From positions 1-40,253 of the forward strand of contig JAFWZV010000022.1 of the NCBI GenBank assembly GCA_017517305.1: a stretch of 40,253 nucleotides of DNA, written 5' to 3'. Made by a program: the position numbers and the translations under genes. Source of the stretch: Lachnospiraceae bacterium. Lineage in GTDB: Bacteria; Bacillota; Clostridia; Lachnospirales; Lachnospiraceae. Shown here piece by piece: positions 8,069 to 16,622 of the stretch; the first letter of the stretch is position 1; each line of letters opens with the position of its first letter. The notes under the pieces are model-generated. The model searched no databases and had not been told where the DNA came from. It saw only the letters and a list, made by a program, of their open reading frames with translations.

Positions 8069-9265
8069 ATGAAGCAGATTTTACCTATATTATTATCATT
8101 AATTTTTACTATTCACTCTAGTATTTGGTCGTTTGAGATTAGCACAAGCACAGATGTAATTAAGGAGGAAGCATATATTGATTTGGGTATTACTTCAAAA
8201 TCAGCCATTCTTATTGAAGCCAGTTCTGGAACAATTTTGTATGAAAAAAATGCTAATGAAAAGCTTAAACCTGCTTCCGTGACTAAAATTATGACTTTGC
8301 TACTATGTTATGATGAAATTAAAGCTGGAAATATGACATATGATGATATAGTTACCATATCTGACCATGCGGCTTCAATGGGTGGTTCTCAATGCTTTTT
8401 TGAAGCTGGTGAAGAGCAAACAGTATATGATATTATCAAATGTATTGAAATATCTTCTGGAAATGATGCAGCTGTAGCTATGGGAGAGCATATAGCATCT
8501 TCCGAGCAGGAATTTGTAAAGCTTATGAATAATAAAGCCAAAGAACTAGGAATGAATAATACTAATTTTGCAAATGCATGTGGACTTGATGATCCAAATC
8601 ATTATACTAGTGCATTGGATATAGGAATAATGTCTAGAGAATTAATTACAAAGCATCCGGAAATATTTGAAATTTCTACAATCTGGATGGACCATATTAC
8701 TCATAAAACTTCTAAAGGGGAATCTAGATTTGATCTTGCTAATACAAATAAATTTTTAAGACAGTATACAGGAGCTAATGGATTAAAAACTGGATTTACC
8801 TCTGAGGCTGGTTATTGTATGAGTGGAACCGCAACAAGAGACGGTGTTACATTAATTGCTGTTATTATGGGTGCAGATACAAAAGAAACTAGAAATACTG
8901 AAGTTGGTAAACTTTTAGATTATGGATTTTCAAAGTGCAATGTTTATGTGGATGATCAGGTATTTGATGATACATATAAATTCAAGGTTTCTAATGGAAT
9001 AAAGGATTATGTTATTCCGGATAACATCTTACAGCATCAAATTATATTGGTAAATGAAAGCTCAGATAATATTTCTAAAGAAATTATATCAAATGATTCT
9101 TTAAAGGCTCCAATAAAGAAGGGAGATATTATTGGCAGTGTAAAATATACTATTGATGGTAATACAATTGACGAGATACCAATATATTCCTCGGAAAATA
9201 TAGCAAAAAAATCATATTCATTAAGTATTAGGGATTTATGTAATAGATTTTTTGTGGTAGAATAG
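8069..9265 (+). CDS. D-alanyl-D-alanine carboxypeptidase (PBP5/DacA-like)
   Basis: A second secreted peptidase S11 enzyme (398 residues) acting on peptidoglycan stem peptides. The signal peptide covers about residues 1-22. Catalytic motifs are S70-V-T-K73, S130-G-N132 and K240-T-G242, all canonical, so this is the more conventional of the two carboxypeptidases in the window. The C-terminal ~110 residues form the PBP5-type beta domain, ending in a possible amphipathic anchor (SLSIRDLCNRFFVVE). AAAGGAG precedes the ATG. A TATAAT at 8033-8038 may be its -10, but the -35 is poor. The metallophosphoesterase gene follows after 27 bp. Confidence 0.93.
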   Translation: MKQILPILLSLIFTIHSSIWSFEISTSTDVIKEEAYIDLGITSKSAILIEASSGTILYEKNANEKLKPASVTKIMTLLLCYDEIKAGNMTYDDIVTISDHAASMGGSQCFFEAGEEQTVYDIIKCIEISSGNDAAVAMGEHIASSEQEFVKLMNNKAKELGMNNTNFANACGLDDPNHYTSALDIGIMSRELITKHPEIFEISTIWMDHITHKTSKGESRFDLANTNKFLRQYTGANGLKTGFTSEAGYCMSGTATRDGVTLIAVIMGADTKETRNTEVGKLLDYGFSKCNVYVDDQVFDDTYKFKVSNGIKDYVIPDNILQHQIILVNESSDNISKEIISNDSLKAPIKKGDIIGSVKYTIDGNTIDEIPIYSSENIAKKSYSLSIRDLCNRFFVVE

Positions 9266-9292
9266 TATGAATTTACAATAAAGGAAAAGAAT

Positions 9293-10168
9293 ATGAATAT
9301 TATACGTATAGTTATTTCATTATTTTTGATTTTTATAGTTTTTATAATTATTGAAAGTATGATTGAGATAAGACAATTAAAAATCACAAGATATGATGTT
9401 TATCATAATAAATTACCTAAAATATTTAATGGTTATAAAATTATTTTAATGGCTGATCTTCATAACTGTTTCTATAATTCAGATAAAATAATTGAAACCA
9501 TAAAAGAAGAAGCACCTCATGCTGTAGTTATAGCTGGTGATATGTTGGTATATGGCGATAATAAAATGGAAAAAAATAAAAAAGCTATTGAGTTAGTGAA
9601 AAACATAGCCACCTATGCAGACGTATTTTATGCACCTGGAAATCATGAAATGGGATATATGGTTAAGAAAAATGAGGAGTGGCTGACCTATGAAAATCAG
9701 CTTTTAGAAGCTAAGGATGACAATGTTTATTATATGGATAATAAGGTTATTGAGCTTTCAAGAGATGATTCAGTTATAAAAATATATGGTTTACATTTAA
9801 CGGATGGATATTACAAACGATTAATTAAAAAACCATTAACCACTGATAATATTAATAAACTTTTAGGTAATACAAAAGACCAAGAATATAATATTTTAAT
9901 TGCACATAATCCTGACTATTTTGAGGATTATTGTAAATGGGGTGCTGATTTGGTTTTAAGTGGTCATAATCATGGTGGTTTAATGAGACTACCAATATTA
10001 GGAGGATTCATATCGCCTAGATTAAGAATATTTCCAAAATATGACTATGGCAGATTTGATAATAGTAATAGTACATTAGTTTTGTCTGGTGGATTAGGAG
10101 CACATTCATTAAAAATAAGAGTAAATAATAAACCAGAATTAGTAGTGATTAATCTTAATAAGGACTAA
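9293..10168 (+). CDS. Membrane-anchored calcineurin-like metallophosphoesterase
   Basis: A 291-residue protein with one N-terminal membrane helix (about residues 4-22) and a calcineurin-like phosphoesterase domain. The metal-binding motifs are in order: D55-L-H57, G82-D83, G116-N-H-E119, then HNPD and SGHNHGG. This matches the YkuE/YaeI group of Firmicutes, some of which act on lipid substrates; the substrate here is unknown. An AAAGGA site precedes the ATG. It is 27 bp after the carboxypeptidase gene, so the two are probably cotranscribed, consistent with an envelope role. Confidence 0.87.
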   Translation: MNIIRIVISLFLIFIVFIIIESMIEIRQLKITRYDVYHNKLPKIFNGYKIILMADLHNCFYNSDKIIETIKEEAPHAVVIAGDMLVYGDNKMEKNKKAIELVKNIATYADVFYAPGNHEMGYMVKKNEEWLTYENQLLEAKDDNVYYMDNKVIELSRDDSVIKIYGLHLTDGYYKRLIKKPLTTDNINKLLGNTKDQEYNILIAHNPDYFEDYCKWGADLVLSGHNHGGLMRLPILGGFISPRLRIFPKYDYGRFDNSNSTLVLSGGLGAHSLKIRVNNKPELVVINLNKD

Positions 10169-10234
10169 AATAATTACAAATTTTAGATAATATATTAAGT
10201 TTATAAAGATTTATAAAGAATTTCATTTAATTTG

Positions 10235-10263
10235 TTGAAAAATATATAATTTTAATATATTAT
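10235..10263 (+). promoter_or_regulatory. Sigma-A promoter of the L,D-transpeptidase gene
   Basis: TTGAAA (10235-10240) and TATTAT (10258-10263) are 17 bp apart, each matching consensus at five of six positions. The predicted start near 10270 leaves about 28 bases before the ATG at 10298. The spacer and flanks are almost pure A/T. Confidence 0.5.
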
Positions 10264-10297
10264 ATCAAGGATTATAATATTGTGTGAGGAATTTAAC

Positions 10298-11887
10298 ATG
10301 AAGGAGAACAAAGTAGAAGAAACTAAGGATGTTGCGTTAGAAGAGAAGAAGATAAAAGAAGATACTTCTGAAGCAAATTCTGATACAAAAGAAACAAAAA
10401 CAGATGATAACAGTAAAGATTCAGAAACCTATGATATACCATTTATAGATCCAACTGTGTACTCATATAAGAAAAAAAGACACGTAAAAAGATATATATT
10501 TGGTGGAATTATAGGTTTACTTTTGGTTGTATATTTTACAGGTGTGTTATATTTTCATTTGCATTTTGGAACATACACAACTATTAATGGATATAATGTT
10601 TCTGGATATACAGTAAAAGAGGTTGAGAGACTTATTGTAAATGATATGAATGCCTATGAGGTTACAATTAGATTCAAGAATGGTGAAGAAAAAATTAGTA
10701 ACGGAGATGGTAGTTTAAATATTAACACATCTGCAACTGTTGGCCATATTAAGGAGCAATACAATCCATTTTTATGGTTTATGAATCTTACTAATACCAA
10801 GGAACATACTCTTGAATTTGTAATAGATTATGACAGAGAAAGCATGAAGCAATATATTTCTCAGTCTCAATTTATGGATGATAGTCAGATGAAGGATTCA
10901 ACTGATGCAAAGGTTGTTATGGAAGAGGGAAAGGTTTTAGTAATACCCGATGTAACAGGAACAAGATTAGATAAGGAAAAGGTATATGAGGCTGTATTTA
11001 ATACCCTAGATAGTGGAAATATAATTGTTTCTTTAGAAGAGAGTGATTGTTATATTCCTGCTAATATTACCGTTGATTCTGAAATAATCAAAAAAAGTGC
11101 AGAGAATGCTGAAGCATTTCTATCTATAGAAGCAAATTATGATTTCCTCGGCAATATTTACACTATTCCAAAAGAAGATTTGTGTACAATGGGCTATCTT
11201 GATGAGAAGACAGGTGAGGTTAAGTTAAGTAAAACTAATGTTGAACTTTATGCTAGAAATTTTGCTGAAAAGTATACAACAGTTGATAAGAAGAGAAAAT
11301 TTAGAACACATGATGGATTGTTAATATATGTTCAGGGTGAGGACGGCTATGGTTGGGAGTTAGATCCTGATCAGGAAGCTATTGAGCTTTATGAATATAT
11401 GTGTAAAATGGAAAGCTTTACTAAGAAGCCTGCAACTATACAAGAGGGCTATGCATTCTGGGAGCTTAATGATATTGGAGGAAGCTATGTAGAGGTTGAC
11501 CTTACTGATCAGAGAGTTTATGTATATGTAGATGGCTTTAGAGTATATGAGACTCCATGTGTAAGTGGTTATCCAGATTGGCTTCATAAGACACCTGGTG
11601 GATTATATGACATTACTTATAAAGATACCTATGTAAAATTAAGAGGTGAAGATTATGAATCACCTGTTACGTATTGGATGCCTTTTAATGGTGATATTGG
11701 TATGCATGATGCTACTTGGAGAACAGAGGATCATTATACTCCTGACAGATATACATGGGATGGTTCCCATGGATGTGTAAACCTTCCTTTCGGAGCAGCT
11801 GCAAAAATATATGAATTAGTTGAAACAGGTTCGCCAGTAGTTTGCTATTGGGAGGATGAAATGGAAATGGTTCCAATTGGAGAATAG
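10298..11887 (+). CDS. L,D-transpeptidase (YkuD domain) with peptidoglycan-binding domain
   Basis: A membrane-anchored enzyme forming 3-3 peptidoglycan cross-links or attaching proteins. A charged cytoplasmic N-terminus (about 65 residues, many Glu/Lys/Asp) is followed by one membrane helix (66-86). Next comes an extracellular region of about 290 residues resembling the PG_binding_4/VanW-associated type, and finally a YkuD domain (about 400-525). The catalytic motif is S490-H491-G492-C493-V-N with the partner H470 (GMHD). The start is ATG 10298, seven bases after GAGGA. A longer reading frame from TTG 10280 would place that ribosome site inside the gene. metH follows after 9 bp. Confidence 0.92.
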   Translation: MKENKVEETKDVALEEKKIKEDTSEANSDTKETKTDDNSKDSETYDIPFIDPTVYSYKKKRHVKRYIFGGIIGLLLVVYFTGVLYFHLHFGTYTTINGYNVSGYTVKEVERLIVNDMNAYEVTIRFKNGEEKISNGDGSLNINTSATVGHIKEQYNPFLWFMNLTNTKEHTLEFVIDYDRESMKQYISQSQFMDDSQMKDSTDAKVVMEEGKVLVIPDVTGTRLDKEKVYEAVFNTLDSGNIIVSLEESDCYIPANITVDSEIIKKSAENAEAFLSIEANYDFLGNIYTIPKEDLCTMGYLDEKTGEVKLSKTNVELYARNFAEKYTTVDKKRKFRTHDGLLIYVQGEDGYGWELDPDQEAIELYEYMCKMESFTKKPATIQEGYAFWELNDIGGSYVEVDLTDQRVYVYVDGFRVYETPCVSGYPDWLHKTPGGLYDITYKDTYVKLRGEDYESPVTYWMPFNGDIGMHDATWRTEDHYTPDRYTWDGSHGCVNLPFGAAAKIYELVETGSPVVCYWEDEMEMVPIGE

Positions 11888-11896
11888 GATTAGTAT

Positions 11897-14311
11897 ATGG
11901 ATAAATTATTATTTCAAAAATTATTTGAAGATAGAATAGTTATGTTAGATGGGGCAACAGGTAGTAATCTGATTGCTTGTGGAATGCCAATAGGTGTTTG
12001 TACGGAAAAGTGGATTTTAGACAATCCTAAACATCTTATCAAATTACAAAGAGAATATATAAAGTCTGGAAGTAATATAATTCTTGCGCCTACATTTACT
12101 GCAAATAGAATCAAATTAGCAGAATATGGTTTAAGTGATAAGGTTAAAGAAATCAACACAAATTTGGTTGAGCTTTCAAAGCAGGCTGTGTCTTTAGAAG
12201 GTCAAAGAGGTTATATTGCAGGTGATATTACCATGACTGGCAAGCAGCTAAAACCAATTGGCGATTTAGAACTAGAAGAATTAATTGATGTATACAAGGA
12301 ACAGGCAACAGCTTTATATGAAGCTGGTGTTGATTTGTTTGTTGTTGAGACTATGATGAGCTTAGCTGAAGCTAGAGCTGCAGTTATTGCTATTAAAGAA
12401 GTATGTGATTTACCTATTATGGTAAGTCTTACATTTAACGAAGATGGAAAAACCTTATTCGGTTCTACTCCAGAGGCTTCTGTGGTTGTTTTACAATCTT
12501 TAGGTGCATCTGCTGTTGGAATTAATTGTTCTACAGGTCCTAAGGAAATGCAGACATTAATTAAAGAAATGCTTAAATATGCAAAAGTTCCAATATTTGC
12601 GAAACCTAATAATGGTAAACCGGAGTTAATAGATGGTAAAACATCATATCGTATGACTCCTGAGGAATTTGCACAATTAGGAAGAGAGCTTGTTGATTTA
12701 GGTGTTAATGCTATTGGTGGTTGTTGTGGAACTACTCCTAAGCACATTTCTGTATTAAAATCACTTGTTAGAGGATGTATTCCTTTTAAGCCTTCACCAA
12801 AGTATGAAAGTGTGGTTTGTAGCGAAAGCAAAGTAGTAACTATTGATATAGATGGTAGCTTCATGGTTATAGGTGAAAGAATTAATCCTACTGGTAAGAA
12901 GAAGCTTCAAGAAGAATTAAGAAATAACTCTCTTAGCTTAGCACTTAAGATGGCAGAGGAGCAAACTTCTAATGGTGCGAAGCTTTTAGATGTTAATATG
13001 GGAATGAATGGAATTGATGAGTCTGCAATGATGGAACGAATAATATATGAGCTTCCTGCAGTTACTGATTTACCACTTTCCATAGATTCAAGTTATATAG
13101 AGGTAATTGAAAAGGCTCTTAGAATATATCCAGGACGAGCATTAATCAACTCAATTTCTTACGAGAATTCAAAGTGCAGACCACTTATGAAGATTGCCGC
13201 AAAATATGGTGCGATGGTTATTCTTTTACCATTATCTGATAATGGATTGCCAGAATCATTAGATGAGAAAAAGGATATAATTCATAAGCTTTTACAGGTT
13301 GCCAAGGAAGAGGGCGTAAGTAGGGATAGTATTGTTATTGATGGACTAGTAACAACAGTTGGTGCAAATAAATTTGCTGCTTTAGAAACCTTAGAGACTA
13401 TAAGATATTGTAAGGAAGAACTTAAATTACCAACGGTTTGTGGTTTGTCAAATATATCCTTTGGATTACCAGAACGAATAAATGTTAATACAGCATTTTT
13501 AACTATGGCTATTGCCAGTGGCTTGACTATGGCAATATGTAATCCAGATCAAGCAACCTTGATGAATGCATCACTTGCTTCGGACTTACTTTTAGCAAAG
13601 GATAATTCTGATAATAATTATGTTGAAAATGTTGTATCTGTTACTACTGAATCAGCTATGAAGAGTGTAACTATAGATAATGAAAAGGGTTCACTAATAT
13701 ATAATGATGTGGTAAAAGGTAACAAAAGTGATATAGAAGCACATATTAAGGATGCACTTGATAAAGGAGCCATTCCTCAGGATATCATAGATAAGGAACT
13801 AATTCCTGCTGTTACTAAGGTTGGTCAGCTCTTTGAAGATAAAAAATATTTTCTTCCACAGCTTATTGCAGGTGCAACAGCCATGGATATGGCGGTGACT
13901 TATCTGACACCATATCTTAAAGTTGATGAAAATATTGCTTCTAAGGGTACTGTTATTATGGCAACCGTAGAGGGAGACATTCATGATATTGGTAAGAATT
14001 TAGTTGTTCTTATGTTAAAAAACTATGGATATAGGGTTATCGATTTAGGCAAGGATGTTAAGAAGGATGTTATAATCGAAACTGCAATTAAAGAAAATGC
14101 AGATATTATTGGTCTTTCTGCTTTGATGACAACGACTATGATGAGAATGAAGGAGGTTTGTCAGGAGATTTGTGATAGAAAACTTCCATTTAAGATTATA
14201 GTTGGTGGTGCTGTAGTATCTCAAAGCTTTGCAGATGAGATAGGTGCCCATGGTTATTCGGAGGATGCCAATGAGGCAGTTAAGGTTGTAGATAGATTAT
14301 TGTCAAAATAG
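11897..14311 (+). CDS. metH: Cobalamin-dependent methionine synthase lacking the reactivation domain
   Basis: Transfers a methyl group from methyltetrahydrofolate through cobalamin to homocysteine. Domains in order: homocysteine-binding barrel (about 1-290) with zinc ligands C211, C276 and C277 (GGCCGT); folate-binding barrel (about 320-575, starting GERINPTGKKK); cobalamin cap and Rossmann domains (about 590-804) with the ligand H696 in DIHDIGKN. At 804 residues it stops where the AdoMet-dependent reactivation domain of E. coli MetH (about 1,230 residues) would begin; the stop looks natural. A separate reactivating protein is therefore expected (compare the split enzyme of Thermotoga); none is adjacent. 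The ribosome site is a modest AGGA. Confidence 0.92.
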   Translation: MDKLLFQKLFEDRIVMLDGATGSNLIACGMPIGVCTEKWILDNPKHLIKLQREYIKSGSNIILAPTFTANRIKLAEYGLSDKVKEINTNLVELSKQAVSLEGQRGYIAGDITMTGKQLKPIGDLELEELIDVYKEQATALYEAGVDLFVVETMMSLAEARAAVIAIKEVCDLPIMVSLTFNEDGKTLFGSTPEASVVVLQSLGASAVGINCSTGPKEMQTLIKEMLKYAKVPIFAKPNNGKPELIDGKTSYRMTPEEFAQLGRELVDLGVNAIGGCCGTTPKHISVLKSLVRGCIPFKPSPKYESVVCSESKVVTIDIDGSFMVIGERINPTGKKKLQEELRNNSLSLALKMAEEQTSNGAKLLDVNMGMNGIDESAMMERIIYELPAVTDLPLSIDSSYIEVIEKALRIYPGRALINSISYENSKCRPLMKIAAKYGAMVILLPLSDNGLPESLDEKKDIIHKLLQVAKEEGVSRDSIVIDGLVTTVGANKFAALETLETIRYCKEELKLPTVCGLSNISFGLPERINVNTAFLTMAIASGLTMAICNPDQATLMNASLASDLLLAKDNSDNNYVENVVSVTTESAMKSVTIDNEKGSLIYNDVVKGNKSDIEAHIKDALDKGAIPQDIIDKELIPAVTKVGQLFEDKKYFLPQLIAGATAMDMAVTYLTPYLKVDENIASKGTVIMATVEGDIHDIGKNLVVLMLKNYGYRVIDLGKDVKKDVIIETAIKENADIIGLSALMTTTMMRMKEVCQEICDRKLPFKIIVGGAVVSQSFADEIGAHGYSEDANEAVKVVDRLLSK

Positions 14312-14321
14312 ACATAATACA

Positions 14322-14355
14322 TTGACTTGACATTGACACATTAAAATATTAAAAT
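14322..14355 (+). promoter_or_regulatory. Strong promoter of ilvN-ilvC with three tandem -35-like hexamers
   Basis: TTGACT (14322), TTGACA (14327) and TTGACA (14333) follow each other at 5- and 6-bp steps. The middle one is exactly 17 bp from TAAAAT (14350-14355), the best pairing. The predicted start near 14362 leaves about 40 bases before the ATG, too short for a T-box or leader-peptide attenuator. Confidence 0.65.
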
Positions 14356-14402
14356 AAAAAATAGCGAATTTTTGAGATACATGTTGAAAGGTGGATACGA
14401 TA

Positions 14403-14897
14403 ATGAAAAAGATGGTTTTATCATTATTGGTTGATAATACTTCCGGTGTTTTAAGTAGAGTTTCCGGAATGTTCAGCCGTAGAGGATATAATATTGACAG
14501 CTTAACAGTAGGTGTTACTGAAAACCCTCAGTACTCACGTATGACAGTTGCTGTCAGTGGTGATGACAGAATATTAAGTCAGATAAAGAAGCAGCTTCTT
14601 AAGCTAGAAGATGTTATTTCTATTACTGAGCTTAAGGATGGAGAGTCTGTATGTAGAGAGCTTGTACTTGTTAAGATCAAGGCTTCTACTGAGGAGAGAC
14701 AGCAGATAATATCTTTAGCAGATGTATTTAGAGCAAAGGTAGTTGATGTTTCTAAGGATTCTGTTATGTGTGAAATCACTGGTAACGTATCTAAGATTGA
14801 AGCATTTATCTCACTTCTTGATGGTTTTACTATTGAGGAGATGGTTAGAACAGGTCTTACTGGACTTACAAGAGGTCACATTAAGGCAGAAGATTAA
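14403..14897 (+). CDS. ilvN: Acetolactate synthase small (regulatory) subunit
   Basis: Regulatory subunit of acetohydroxyacid synthase, the first common enzyme of valine, leucine and isoleucine synthesis; it confers feedback inhibition by valine. The 164-residue protein has an N-terminal ACT domain (VLSLLVDNTSGVLSRVSGMF then RRGYNIDSL) and the usual C-terminal half with RSGL-like TGLTRGH. Start ATG 14403 lies about 9 bases after AAAGGTGG; the in-frame GTG at 14391 overlaps that site. The catalytic subunit gene ilvB is not in this window, so the subunits are encoded apart. ilvC follows after 70 bp. Confidence 0.94.
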   Translation: MKKMVLSLLVDNTSGVLSRVSGMFSRRGYNIDSLTVGVTENPQYSRMTVAVSGDDRILSQIKKQLLKLEDVISITELKDGESVCRELVLVKIKASTEERQQIISLADVFRAKVVDVSKDSVMCEITGNVSKIEAFISLLDGFTIEEMVRTGLTGLTRGHIKAED

Positions 14898-14955
14898 TTT
14901 AGTTAGTTAATTACTTACTGAAAAGTAATGCTAATATATTATTTAAAGATTCTAG

Positions 14956-15987
<1,032 letters not shown>

Positions 15988-16006
15988 GAATAAGAATTAA
16001 TTACAT

Positions 16007-16043
16007 AAGAACCTGGACCTAGAACGGGTCTAGGTTCTTTTTT
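16007..16043 (+). terminator. Intrinsic terminator after ilvC
   Basis: A 13-bp stem (16007-16019 with 16027-16039, one G-U pair, 7-base loop) starts AAGAACC and ends GGTTCTT, followed by a T-run to 16043. The next gene's ribosome site begins only about 20 bases later. Confidence 0.9.
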
Positions 16044-16078
16044 ATAAGTATCTTAAATTTTTGAAAGGAGGACAAAGT

Positions 16079-16621
16079 ATGACTTGTCTTGAAGCACAGT
16101 CAAATATTATGGCTTTTGTAGATAAAAAGCTTGATGATGATAGAACAAAGGACTTTGTCCGACATATGAAGCACTGTGATAATTGTGCTGAGGAGTTAGA
16201 GATATATTATACATTAATTGTTGGTATGCGTCAGCTAGATAACAATGAAGAGCTATCACATGATTTCAAAAAGGACTTACATGACGAATTAACTAGAATT
16301 GAAAATAGAGCAAAAAATGCAAAACGATTTAAGTTATCAACTTTTGGAATTGTATTTACCGCCGCTGTTATAGGATTTTTCTTATTCTATTCCAGTGTTC
16401 TTAATAAGGTTTATACAATAGAGCAGAATATTATTAAGGCAGAACAGGGTGATTATTATTTTTATAATCATTTTTCAAAATATATAGATATTACGACAGA
16501 TGATGTAATTGTTCGAAGTAAGGAGATGAATAAGCCGATAGAAAAGAGCTTTTATCAAAAGATACATTCTTACAATATTACACATCCTGTGTGGACTGAT
16601 ATAAGTTATGAGGAGGAATAG
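16079..16621 (+). CDS. Zinc-finger (zf-HC2-like) single-pass membrane protein, anti-sigma-factor-like
   Basis: A 180-residue protein with an N-terminal anti-sigma-type zinc finger: an early Cys (MTCLEAQSN) followed by H-x3-C-x2-C in HMKHCDNC. A helical region comes next, then one membrane helix (about residues 88-108, FGIVFTAAVIGFFLFYSSVL) and a ~70-residue external tail with no recognised domain. Such proteins usually hold an ECF sigma factor at the membrane, but no sigma gene is adjacent, so its partner is unknown. Start ATG 16079 lies 7 bases after AAAGGAGG. Only 35 bases separate it from the ilvC terminator, so I see no room for a standard promoter. Its stop is 1 base before polA. Confidence 0.72.
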   Translation: MTCLEAQSNIMAFVDKKLDDDRTKDFVRHMKHCDNCAEELEIYYTLIVGMRQLDNNEELSHDFKKDLHDELTRIENRAKNAKRFKLSTFGIVFTAAVIGFFLFYSSVLNKVYTIEQNIIKAEQGDYYFYNHFSKYIDITTDDVIVRSKEMNKPIEKSFYQKIHSYNITHPVWTDISYEEE

Positions 16622-16622
16622 T

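Noticed and set aside
10280-10282. TTG start for the L,D-transpeptidase
   Set aside because: The GAGGA site lies downstream of it and points to ATG 10298.
12211-12864. A long open frame (217 codons) on the reverse strand inside metH
   Set aside because: It lies fully within a clear metH coding region, has no ribosome site and encodes no recognisable domain; it mirrors the codon pattern of the sense strand.
14312-14402. T-box or leader-peptide attenuator before ilvN
   Set aside because: The predicted leader is only about 40 bases, with no T-box sequence, no terminator hairpin and no branched-chain-codon leader peptide.
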